Below, piece after piece: positions 11,470 to 21,853 of a DNA stretch of 64,000 nucleotides (its first letter is position 1; every line of letters begins with the position of its first letter). The position numbers were made by a program, and so were the translations under genes. This DNA comes from Echria macrotheca (taxonomy: Eukaryota > Ascomycota > Sordariomycetes > Sordariales > Schizotheciaceae): assembly GCA_030411725.1 (NCBI GenBank), contig MU839840.1, positions 1,116,001 through 1,180,000 of the forward strand, written 5' to 3'. The notes under the pieces were generated by a model that ran no database searches, was not told the DNA's origin, and worked only from the letters and a program-made list of their open reading frames with translations.

Positions 11470-13202
11470 CTACCAAATCCTCTTCCACCTCACTCTCATA
11501 TCTCGGTCTGGTGGCACCGCTGCAGCGCCCGCGTACTTGGAATCTTCTTTTGGCGGCCGATCCGACGGGCTGCCGTCGAACTTCTCCCACCCCAGAAACT
11601 CAATCTCGAATTTCGACACAATCAGGGCCAATGAGAGCATGATCTCTTGCTTGGCAAAGTGCCGTCCGGGACAAATGGCGATACCGCCGCCTACGAGGTA
11701 TGTTAGTCACTCCCGCTAGTCGTAAAGAATCTTGCGAACATACCATAGGGAAAGAAGTCGGTCGGGCGCCCGCGCATCTCAAACCGCGGAACCTGCTTCG
11801 TCTCGCCCGTTTCCGGATTTTTCTCTTCGACGTATTTGATGTTGCGATACGCCCAGAACTCCGTCGCCGGATGACCCTCTACACCCCACACGCTCTCGTT
11901 ATAATGGGAGATCTGCGTTGGCGCCTGTAGGATGGATTGTGCCGGCAGCGTGTAACCTTCCACTTCCAGGGGTTTCGTTGCGGCGCGGGTGATGTTCATC
12001 GACACATGCATCCGCAAGACCTCGACGTAGACAGCCTGGAGGAGCGGCAGGGTGAGGACTTTTTGGGAGTCGAGAGTGCGCTTCCCCGTTTCCGGATCGG
12101 TCGTGAAAGCTGTCGAAACTTCGTCGCGAACGGCACCGAGGAGCTCTTGGTCCTGGACCAGTTCCATGAGGGCCCACGCGCAGACGGGCACCGAGTTGGC
12201 GTTCAGACCCATGATGCCCGTGGTCGACGTGATGCCGGCACAGGTCTGCAGGCTCAGCTCGCTTGCCTTCATCCACTTGACGAGCTCGCGGAAGTAGCGA
12301 GAGCCAAAGATGGGCTCCCAGTCGGCATCGGCATCTGGCCCATTCCAGTCGAATCTCTCGTTAGCATCCACGAAATACTTGGAAATGGCGGCGTGGAAGT
12401 TGTCTTGGATACGCGCCGCGCGACGGAAAAGCCACCGGGGTGGTTTGAAGAGCAGGGTAACCAGCACCTCGTCGTACGGCCAGGCCATGTCAAGCAAGTT
12501 GGGGTGCATATCGAAGAGATGTGTTCCCAGTGACGCAACGATGGCCGCCTTGGCCATATCATACTTCATCAATCCCATAATCGTCTGTTCAGTCCACTCT
12601 CCCTGGGGCCTCTGCTCGAGATATTCGGAGAAGAAGCGCTGGTAGTGGCGGGCGAGCATCGTGGCGTACTGGGTCGTCTCGAGGTACTTGTGCAGCACCC
12701 GGTGGAGGGTGTACCAGTACCGCTTGCTCTCGGGCTGGTTTTCGCACCCCTTTGCGGGGGTCGCCGAACGACCGGATTTGTCGTTCTTGAACTTGGCATA
12801 ATCTTCGGGCGAGGCACGCCACAGGCTCTCGATGGCGATGAGCAGGAAGACTTCGAAGTCGATATGAGGCGAGGTCCGAAAGAGCGCCTGGATGTTCTGT
12901 GGCCCGGTGATGATGAAGAAGTTCTTGGGACCGAGATGGAAGCCGACGATGTTCTTCAGCTTCACGGCTTCCTTGGCTCGGGCGAGGAATCTGTCCATGT
13001 TGCCCATGTACTGGTACGTGTTGCTGATATACGGCACCACATCGCTCAACATGGGCGGCTTGTTGGGGTCGGACCGCCATAGGAGGCGCAGTGCGATGGC
13101 GACGCCAGCGACGAGGGCGAGTCCCACCGGGAAGGATACACGAGGGAGCTCGACGGCCTCAAAGCTGACCATCTGCCGGACGGTGTCGTTTGGAAAGCCC
13201 AT
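11470..13202 (-). CDS. Cytochrome P450, CYP7/CYP8-like class
   Basis: Two exons (11744-13202 and 11470-11690) give 559 residues. N-terminal membrane anchor at about 22-42 (GLALVAGVAIALRLLW), then the Pro-rich hinge (DPNKPPMLSDVVPYISN). The ExxR helix is EVLR at 394-397. The haem loop FPYGGGIAICPGRHFA places the thiolate at Cys493, and the intron falls inside this loop at Gly487, so the second exon is required. In the I helix the usual acid-Thr pair is replaced by NANSVP, which is a feature of CYP7/CYP8-type enzymes. This class includes sterol hydroxylases, prostacyclin-type isomerases and fungal alkaloid P450s. The substrate is unknown. It probably sits in the ER membrane and needs a CPR partner not present here. 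It neighbours a flavoprotein oxidase transcribed in the same direction. Confidence 0.92.
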
Positions 13203-13787
13203 TTTGACGGCTCTTGTCTGGCAGATTCGTCGCGACGGTCAGAATGCTGGAAGACAAGGTGGAATCAAGGTCAGGATCAAGTGAAATCAAGCTCACGACC
13301 AAGTGGAACCCCGCCGAGACTTTTATCTTGTCGGACACCGAGAAGCCAGGCCGGCCCCACTCGCATGCGGCAAACAACAATCTGTGCCGGGGTAACTCGT
13401 GCAGAAGCGGAAGTGTCGGCGAATCGCAGCATCGGGTCGTACAACCGGGGAAGTGGGGGGCACTTCCAAGTACGGTTCCGGAGAAGCCGCTTTTGGAACG
13501 AAGGATGGCCCAATTTATGCACGACCTTATCCTTGGGTTCTCAGCTTTATGTCAGTCTCTTACCCGCCTGTTTGGGTCAGGGGGTGTCGAAACAACAGCC
13601 TTGGCATGTTGGCTGCCGTCAACAAGCATACGCTTCCGGCGACTGGACTTTCAACGTGCTATAACTGGCGAAAGGGGTCTATGCAGGTTTACAGGCCCTT
13701 TTCAATCACTCCTTCAAGGCAGGCAAGGGGACTTTGGAGGGATCCGTTTCCTTCTCATGGGGACTTGCAGTATATACATGTCTATTT
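13203..13787. other. Intergenic between P450 and flavoprotein oxidase
   Basis: About 590 bp that would hold the P450 promoter and the 3' end of the flavoprotein gene. I see no gene. Confidence 0.4.
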
Positions 13788-15631
13788 CTACACTCCGTTT
13801 GCACCGTTCGTCGTCGTGGATTGGCCCCCCTTGGTAACCCCCTCGCGGAACCTCCGGGGCCAGATACCCTGCTTTCCTGGAGACAGGATGCCGTTTGGAT
13901 CCAACTCGTCCTTGATCCTCTGGTTCAGTCTTACCAGCGCCGGCACGCCGTTGGCACCCTCGTCCTTCGCACCAAAGTCGTAAACCCCAGCGACCAAGTC
14001 CATGTGGTCGATGTGGGCCCGGTACTCGCCGTACCCAGCCTCCCTCGCCTTCTTGACAAGCTCGACAAACAGCGCGTTGGCGGCCGTCTTGTCCTCCTGA
14101 TCCGTCCGATCAAAGTAGATCATGATCAGGTGGGCGAGATGTCGTTGGTAGAGGTGCAGGCCGGCGACGAAGTCGAAGCCAAAATCGGCGCAGATCTTCT
14201 TGGCCTCAAAATACCAGTCAAGCGCCTCTTGCCCGTCGGCTGGCACAATGGGGGAAAAGGAGATGTGACCGCCGTCGAGTCCCCGGTACTGAATCGACAC
14301 GATTGGTGCCATGGACGGGACGCCCGTCTGCAAGTAGCTATCCTCGCGCGGGACCGCCGCCGGGTCCAGGAACTTCTCGCCCTTGGACGCATCGGGGTAG
14401 TACGCCTTGCCCCAGACCCTGGCTCCCGGGATGACCTTGAACGCCTCCTCGCACCGCCGGTAGTTGAGCTCGATGAGCTCGCGCGGGCCATAGAGACCGA
14501 AGTTGGCGTCCCACCAGGACAGGTTGTGCAGCTCGGCCAGTTCTTGAAGGCGCCAGTCCGGAATGGCCCCCTTGCCGTCGTACCACGTGGAACGCGTCCC
14601 GCGCTTCCCGAGCTCGCGGAGGATGTTACCGATGACCGGGTGATTCTGGATGACATCGTGGGTGAGGAGTTCCCTGAAAACGTCGATCATGGGCGCGAGG
14701 TCCGTTTCCTTTGGCACCGAGATGTGGCAGGACATGAATCCGAGCGGAGCAGGCGACGACCACAGCGTCATCTTGGTGACAATGCCAAAGTTGGACTGCG
14801 AGAACATGGAGTCGTATGTCGGGCCATAGCCCCCGCGGAAGAGGGGCCAGAGTTTGTTGGACTCGGTGCCGATAGCCCCCATGCCCGTGCGAACCACAGT
14901 GCCGTCGGCGAGAACCACCTCGAGACCGCAGACCTGGTTGGAGTGGTCCCCGTTGGGGGTATAACCCCAACCGCGATCCAGAGCATTGCCGACGATGGAA
15001 CCCCAGCCGAGCGCTGGAACCGAACACCAGATGTTCTTCTTTTGCTCCTTGATGGTCTGGTAGAGCTTGAAGAACGAAACACCAGGCTCAACGGTGTAGT
15101 ACGAATACTTGTCGTTGACCTCGATGACCTTGTCCATATCTTGGAGATCAACCACAACGCTTCCCTGATGATCTGTTAGCAATCTGGCAGCGCGCGGCAG
15201 AACGGGCATCAAATCCTTACTCGAACCCTCCCCGCGTTTCCGCCGTAGCCCAGGTTTCTGCCCCTGCTAACCGTCCAAAGCGGAATCTTGTGCTCATTGG
15301 CTACTCGAAGAATCCTCTGGATCTGCTCGACAGTAGTTGGTCGCAGGGCACACGGGCTGCCCCGGATCTCGTGCTCGTTTTCGGCCAGACTGAAAATGTC
15401 GTGGTAATGCAATCTGTGCTCGTCGCCGATGATGACGCCCTTCTCGCCCAAGATTTCGAGGAATTTAGAGAGGATGACCTTCCACACATCAAGCTCGATC
15501 CCGGGCGGCAGCACCTCCACAGCCGGTTGCCCGGAGAGGGCGTCTGCCCAGCGTTTCAGGATAGTATTGACAAGCTCGTTCTCGCCTGAAATGTGGGAGA
15601 GTTTGAATTCGGGGAAGGATAAGGATGCCAT
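13788..15631 (-). CDS. Vanillyl-alcohol-oxidase-type FAD oxidase
   Basis: Two exons (15164-15631 minus the intron 15165-15220, i.e. 15221-15631, then 13788-15164) give 595 residues. The length fits VAO (about 560). The intron joins GNAGRVR to GSVVVDLQDM. Residues about 90-310 are the FAD-binding (PCMH) domain, with RPTTVEQIQRILRVANEHK, SRGRNLGYGGNAG and NALDRGWGYTPNGDHSN. The C-terminal cap follows the VAO/4-cresol dehydrogenase pattern. His482 in the QRHLAH segment aligns best with the His that carries FAD covalently in VAO; His479 is the alternative. VAO-type enzymes oxidise para-substituted phenols such as vanillyl alcohol or 4-alkylphenols using oxygen and release H2O2. No signal peptide is visible, so it is likely cytosolic or peroxisomal; the C-terminus (TNGANGV) is not a PTS1. 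Confidence 0.92.
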
Positions 15632-16946
15632 GACTGCGGCGAGAACAAGAATACCTGGAAAGAGGAAGCGGGATATGGAGTCGAGATGCTGTAATAGAAG
15701 AAAGAGAGATGGAAACGGGGGAAGAAATCATACAACAACTGAGCTTGCGGTGGTATATGTAATGCTTTGCATCGCAGCAAGATGGCGATGTTACAACATT
15801 TGACTTCAACAGCGAGATAACACCGACTTGCTCCAGTCCTTTCCCGATACACTTTCCCGATAAACCTCCTCCGGATCGCTGCTGGATACATTGCTGATCG
15901 CGCACCCTACATGTAGGTACCCACATGGATGCCGGACAAGTAGTCCCGGGACGGACCCCAGCAAGTGCCCAGCCAAAACGAGACCGTCCCTCAGGCGCCG
16001 GTTAGATCGACTGTGTGCTCCGTTAAATCGACGGACTCCAGGTAATCATTTGGGAAGGGCTCTGCCATTAAGATTTTGCAGGTAAAAGCCCCAGCTCAGG
16101 CTTCTAGAAAATGCAACAAGAAGATAACTGTCGCTTAATACGCCTGATAAAACTTCTCGAAGGGCAATTCACAAAGAAATAATGCCAATAACTTGCTTAG
16201 GGAGGCGTAATAATAGTTTTGAAACCCCTTTGGTAAGTAAGCCACAGTGTCGACAGATAGGTAAGCTTCGTCCCAAAAGGCCAGAGTCCGTCGATCTAGC
16301 AAAGGGACACAGTCGATCTAACCGCCCCGGTCCATCAACATGGTCTAAGCCCGAAATAGTTGGCGATTCTTAGCCAATAGACGTGTCTCGGGGTCAAGAA
16401 CGGTATTCGGTTTGATATTTGCGACGACTCGGCGGTGTGGGTCCAATGCTGGTGGCTGACCATCGGAAACATGAAGCCGATGACGGTGAATAAAGCCCGA
16501 ACCGAGCGCATTGCATGGCTAGCCTTATTAAACCCCCCGTCTGTGTTCTAGATCAAGTTGAGGCAGCCTGGGCACACAACACTCTGGCCGGCTGGGCAAG
16601 ACCAGACCGCAGTCACTCTAGTCCACGAGTTGCAGTACCTCTAGTGAGGTAGGCTGCTTTCTTTTCCCCACGATGACAGATCAACAGGGAACCGCCAAGA
16701 TCCGGGGTTAGGCGCCAAGATCTGGGGACACCTGGGGAAAGAAACCCATGTCCATAAACCTGGGGAATGAGACGCGGGGAAAATATATATACCGTGGGTC
16801 CAGTCGTGAGCACGTAGTAACTACGAACATTTCTTAAGAGGTATCGTTCGATTTCTCTCCAGATTTGCGGAACCATTTTTTCCCTCCCTCTCCCCATCAT
16901 ATCCACACATCGAACCCAAGCTCTCTCTCTTTTCTTGTCCACTACT
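15632..16946. other. Divergent intergenic region, oxidase to transporter
   Basis: About 1.3 kb separating the leftward oxidase and rightward MFS transporter, so it probably carries both promoters. No gene seen. CT-rich leader sequence (CTCTCTCTCTTTTC near 16919-16932) lies just before the transporter start, as is common in fungal 5' UTRs. Confidence 0.45.
16783..16792 (+). promoter_or_regulatory. Possible TATA element for MFS transporter
   Basis: ATATATATAC about 155 bp upstream of the transporter ATG. Spacing to an unseen transcription start is plausible but untested. Confidence 0.35.
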
Positions 16947-18706
16947 ATGGCGGCGACTTCTGCGCCACGGCCTAGCAGCTCTGCTGCGGAGCTGCCAAGT
17001 CCTGAACCTGACTTTTCCGGTCGACGGGACGACTCCCTCAAGGCACACGTGCGGCTCGTGTGGATGAGCCTCCTGGCCAGCTGTGCTCTGCTCGAGTACG
17101 GTTTCGACCAGGGCATCATCAGCTCCTTCCAGGCCATGGTCGGATTTCTCAAGGTCTTTGGTTATGAGGATCCTCGGGTCCCATCGGGATGGGTGAGTAC
17201 ATGAAGTCTGATATATGCCCAGGAGGATTCTCACAAGTCGTTTTTGCAGAACATCGCAGCCGGTCCACAGCAAATGATCAGCTCGTTTATGCTTCTAGGA
17301 GCCCTATTCGCTTGTTTTATTACTGGACCTCTGGGCTCTGTTCTTGGGAGAACATGGTGCATCTTTACCGGCGTTTTGTTTCTGGTCGCTTCGATTCTCA
17401 CCATGATTTTTACCACGTCGATCCAGGTGTTGTACTTTGCAAGACTGATAATGGGAATTGGCAACGGTCTGGTCATGTCGTTCACCTATGTCTACATGTC
17501 TGAGATTGCCCCTTCTAGATGGAGGGGTCTCACGTATGGTTTGACGTCTGGATGGATCACAATTGGTACTGGCGTGGGAGTCGTGAGTTTCACCGCCCGA
17601 GATGAATTTTTCCCATCTGTTTCCTCGCTAATACACATATCGAACAGCTGATTACCAATGCAACGGCGAACATCGACAGCAAGCTCTGCTATCAGATTCC
17701 GCTCTTCGTTCTGTGCGCCCTCCCGGTCGTCAGTCTTGTTACTCTCCCGTTCATGCCCGAGTCTCCGCGCTGGCTGCTCCTCAAAGGCAGGGAGGAGCAG
17801 GCCCTGAAGTCTCTGGAATGGATTCGGAACGGGGCATACGACCGACTAGCCCTGCAAGCCGAGTTCGAGGAGATGCGCCTCAACGCGCTCCACGATCTGG
17901 AAGGGCAGTCCCCGTGGCTGGTGCTCGACCTCTTCCGCGCCAAGAATCTGCGGCGCACGCTCACCTCGGTTGGTGTTGGCCTCATCAACCCCGGCACCGG
18001 AGCCATGTTCGTCCTCGCCTTTGGGACGTACTTCTACAAGGTCGTCGGCGTGTCGGATCCGTTCAAGTGGCACATTCTCACGCAGTGGGTTGGCGTCCTC
18101 GGCCTGTTCTGCGCCTACTACGGACTGGGACATCTTGGCCGCCGCACCATGCTCCTCACGGGCGCAATCACCTGTGGTGTGTCGATGTTGTTCCTCGGCG
18201 TCCTCTTCTCCCTGCCGGCCGGTACGGCAACCCAAAACGCCATCTCGGTCGGCGTCATTTTTCTGCTCTCGTGGTTCCATTTCTGGTTCAACTTTGGCCT
18301 TGCTCCGACAACGTACCTGGTTGCAAACGAGATACCCGCTCAGAATCTGCGTGCCTACACGGCCGGTCTCAGCGCCGGCGCGGGCTTCGTGTTCGGCTGG
18401 CTCACGACCTTCACCACGCCGTACTACATCAACCCGGCCGAGATGAACTGGGGAGGCAAGTTTGGATACGTGTGGTTTGGCACCACCATTCTTGTGACGC
18501 TGTTCATCTACTACATGGTGCCCGAGGTGCAGGGCCGATCGCTCGAGGAGATCGAGGAGATGTATGACCAGAAGCTGCCTACCAGGAAGTTTGCCACGTA
18601 CGTATCTCGCAACGTCGAGATTGCACGGCAGCAAGCGGAGAAGGATCTGTATGGAGCGGAGAAGGCTGCTGTTATCCATAGGGAGGAGAGTGCAAACGAG
18701 GTGTGA
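16947..18706 (+). CDS. MFS sugar-porter family transporter
   Basis: Three exons (16947-17192, 17250-17582, 17648-18706) give 545 residues. Start at the first true ATG, 16947. Twelve hydrophobic segments are visible. Sugar-porter hallmarks are GFDQGIISS in segment 1, RLIMGIGNGLV, the central PESPRWLLLKGREEQA loop, and PEVQGRSLEEIEEMY after segment 12. These are in line with hexose, quinate or related permeases; the exact substrate cannot be read. Plasma-membrane proton symport is the family norm. The gene is divergent from the oxidase and upstream of the second P450 on the same strand. Uptake of the compound handled by the surrounding oxidative enzymes is an inference from position only. Confidence 0.93.
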
Positions 18707-19911
18707 GGTAGTGGTCGGTGGAGACTTTGGAAGTAGATAGTATCAGCAGGAGATTTGTAGGGGCATAATTACGCGGTTCGCTACCTACCTACCTTAGGTA
18801 ACTATGCAGACGGAGCCAAAATTGATACAAAAGTACCATTTTTTGTTATTTCTTCTTGAGATTACCACAGAAGCACATTGCAATTCCTTAAGGCATTGCC
18901 TTCCTCAACGACCTCCAGTGAGCATGACGCAGGCGGCCTGCAAAGGAGAGAAAAGGCCATATCGGGTGCGTCAACCCGAGGAAGAGAAATAAACGCCGGC
19001 CACATGCCTCTGGAATGTGATGTTCGTGTCTTCACTCTTACTCCCGGATGTAGTGCTCCGATTCCTTTGAGGTGCAGCTCTGCCTGTGTCCGTTTGGTGT
19101 CTGTTTGACCAGCCCCCTGAAGAATTGGTGCTAAGGATGCTTGTTTGTGGAAGAGAGGACGGACCCTGATGACTGCCTACCTAGGTAAGTACGGTGCCTG
19201 TGATACTTGCGCGCCTTCCATCTTGCCTGGGTGCTCCTTCCTAGCCTAACACCCCGTATTGTCATGATAAAGGAAAACAATCTGTTTACGGTACCCACGG
19301 AATCCCTGGTTCCTTCCTGATCTCGGCGGTCTGAGACCGATTCCCCGATGGATCGGTCCCGATCTATTATTCCATCCCCCTGCGATGGGCGGCTAACCTC
19401 TTCCTGAGGCTTCCTCCCAGTCAACCACCCCGCTCTGAGCCCACTTGGAATCGCGGCCTTCCCTCGCTTTAATTCTAAGTGGAAGTGCCCCAGGCGGGGA
19501 GGGAGTGCTGCGTGGCTCTAGAAATTAAACAACAACAACACCACTCCACACCCCCCGCGTCCAAGTGCGTCACCCCCACAACGGCCCCGGATATCCTGGG
19601 GAGGACTAATGCATGAGCCGGGAGCTAGCCGGGAGCTAACTTTGCCTGAGCCATCGCGTTTATCGAGCCGATGGTGCCGCCTTGTCCCCCGATGGAAGCG
19701 TTTCCTTGCTCTCCAACGCACTCCGGGGGGGCAAGTGACCCGAGGTTCCATTACCATGACGGTATCAGCGAGACCGAGACCAGCCCCAGCCTCAGGGTTG
19801 AGGCAGATGTATATATGCATCTGATCACTGGAGGCTCACAAGATAGCCAGCGCTTTTGTGGTTGACAAATCTAATTCGATTCCGTCTCGCGACAGAGTCC
19901 CAGCCGTGCCA
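18707..19911. other. Intergenic before second P450
   Basis: No gene seen in 1.2 kb. It carries two short CCTACCT/TTAGGTA blocks near 18781-18801 and 19175-19187 that belong to a motif repeated through the window, and the probable P450 promoter at its right end. Confidence 0.4.
19808..19818 (+). promoter_or_regulatory. Possible TATA element for second P450
   Basis: TGTATATATGC lies about 95 bp upstream of the first ATG of the P450. It is a good match to a fungal TATA box, position only. Confidence 0.4.
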
Positions 19912-21567
19912 ATGTTTAGCCTGCCGTCGCCAATCAACCTCCCATTCGCCGCGGCGTTTGCGGCCAGCGGAGGTGTCGCGTCTCATCTATTCTACTTCAT
20001 CCACGGCGAGCATCACCGGGCTGGTCCTACCTTGGCATTCTGCTACCTCGTCGCCGTTCCCGTTCTCGTTTTTGTGCTGCACCAGTACCAGTGCCTCACA
20101 CTTGTTACCAGCACAACATGGGCACTGGCCCTCGCCGGGTCCTACGCAGCAGGCCTGTTCGGAAGCATGTGTCTGTATCGCGGCCTCTTCCATCCGCTCA
20201 GAAAGTTCGACGGTCCGTTCCTGGCAAAGTTCAGCAACCTGTACCACAGCTGGCAGCTGGTGGAACGGAGCGACAACTACCGTCTGATGGCCAAGCTGCA
20301 CCAAAAGTACGGCGACTTCGTCAGGACTGGCCCGTCGAACCTCTCGGTCAACACTCCGGATGCCGTCCCGCTCGTTCTTGGGCCAAAGTCCAAATGTTCC
20401 AAGTCGCCGTGGTATGACGGCTCCCGCCCGCTCGTCAATCTACATACCGCCCGCGACCCCAAAGTGCACGAGCTCCGTCGCAAAGACTTCTCCAAGGCCT
20501 TCTCGCCCGCAGCACTCCAGGCCTACGAGGATCGCATCACACCCATCTCGGATCTGTTCTGCGAACAGATGACAACTCTGAGCGGCCGCCCGGTGGACGC
20601 GACCTCCTGGTTCAAGTACTTTGCCTTCGATGTCATGGGGGAGCTGGTGCTGGGAGAAAGCTTCCACATGCTGGAGAAAGCCGACAACCGCTGGGTTCCC
20701 GACCTGTTGATGGAGGGCATGAGCGATATCGCCCAGCTTCAGCCGATCCCGTGGAGCACACCCATCCTCAGCCGACTACCGTTCATCAGGAAGGGGCCAA
20801 GGAACTTTATCCATTTTGTCGAGGACCAAGTGCGGAAGCGGCAAGAGCGTGGGTCGAAACGGCCCGACTTCATGGGCTTCCTTCTTGCCGCTTGGGAGAA
20901 CAGCAACAAGACGGACGCAGACTACCAATGGCTGCGCGGCGACACTCGTCTCCTCATCGTCGGCGGGTCCGACACCACGGCCTCGACGTTGACCTTTGTC
21001 TTTTATTACCTGGCCAAGTATCCCGACGAGGTTCGCAAACTTCGTGAGGAGCTCGAGCCACTGCTGGACGGCGGCAAGGACGAGCTCGACGCCAAGGGAA
21101 TCGCCAAAGCTGTGCACCTCAACGGCATCATCCATGAGGCCCTGCGGCTCAACCCTCCTATTCCATCGGGCTATCCCCGCGTCACGCCGGCCGAAGGCAT
21201 CACGGTCGCCGGCCGCTACATCCCCGGCGGCACCACGGTGGTTATCCCGCTCCGCGCATTGGGACGTTCCGAAGCAGCGTATGAGAAAGCTGAAGAGTTT
21301 ATTCCGGAGCGGTGGTACAGCAAACCCGACATGATCAAGCACAGGGACGCCTTTGCATCCTTCGGAGGGGGCCATTACATGTGCATCGGACGGGCGCTGA
21401 GCCTGGTAGAGATGAAGAATCTGATTGTCAAGATTGTCAGGCATTTTGATGTCGAATTTGCGCCGGGCGAAGATGGCAAGGCCTTTATGGAGGGAGCCAA
21501 GGACCACTTCATCATCGAAGTCCCAGAGCTGAAGCTCGTTTTCAAGGACAGAGGGAGAGGCATGTAA
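19912..21567 (+). CDS. Cytochrome P450 with multi-span N-terminus
   Basis: Intronless, 551 residues. The start is the ATG at 19912 (MFSLPSPINLP); a GTG 54 nt upstream in frame is not credible. Three hydrophobic stretches precede residue about 105, an arrangement common in fungal P450s related to tryprostatin-hydroxylase and benzoate-hydroxylase families. I helix: GGSDTTAS. ExxR: EALR at 409-412. Haem loop FGGGHYMCIGRALSLVEM, thiolate Cys491. All catalytic features are present. The substrate cannot be inferred from sequence. It lies between the transporter and a Zn2Cys6 regulator, all on the plus strand, which suggests a shared pathway. Confidence 0.93.
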   Translation: MFSLPSPINLPFAAAFAASGGVASHLFYFIHGEHHRAGPTLAFCYLVAVPVLVFVLHQYQCLTLVTSTTWALALAGSYAAGLFGSMCLYRGLFHPLRKFDGPFLAKFSNLYHSWQLVERSDNYRLMAKLHQKYGDFVRTGPSNLSVNTPDAVPLVLGPKSKCSKSPWYDGSRPLVNLHTARDPKVHELRRKDFSKAFSPAALQAYEDRITPISDLFCEQMTTLSGRPVDATSWFKYFAFDVMGELVLGESFHMLEKADNRWVPDLLMEGMSDIAQLQPIPWSTPILSRLPFIRKGPRNFIHFVEDQVRKRQERGSKRPDFMGFLLAAWENSNKTDADYQWLRGDTRLLIVGGSDTTASTLTFVFYYLAKYPDEVRKLREELEPLLDGGKDELDAKGIAKAVHLNGIIHEALRLNPPIPSGYPRVTPAEGITVAGRYIPGGTTVVIPLRALGRSEAAYEKAEEFIPERWYSKPDMIKHRDAFASFGGGHYMCIGRALSLVEMKNLIVKIVRHFDVEFAPGEDGKAFMEGAKDHFIIEVPELKLVFKDRGRGM

Positions 21568-21853
21568 AATAACATCAAATTGAGATTCCGCGCTTATTAT
21601 TATGGTTATCGGGTAGTGCAGCCTGAGTGCCGATGGTGGCATAGTTTTTCAGGGTTTACATGGACACTCAGTGGGGGACTCTGTGGATCACGCACCGGAG
21701 CGCTGAAGCCGAGCGGGTAAGGAGTCCCGGCTTATCATTTGACGCCTTTGCTCCTTCCAAGTTTCTGCATGGGATGGATCCCTTTTGCACTGGTTTGCTC
21801 ACGCTTTCCCGCCAATTTTACCACAAGTGGTCAAGACGGTGTCTGTGTGCATC

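Noticed and set aside
13734..15179. A 481-codon open frame antisense to the flavoprotein oxidase
   Set aside because: It has no motif, low-complexity composition, and lies opposite a clear VAO-family gene; such frames arise from GC-rich third positions.
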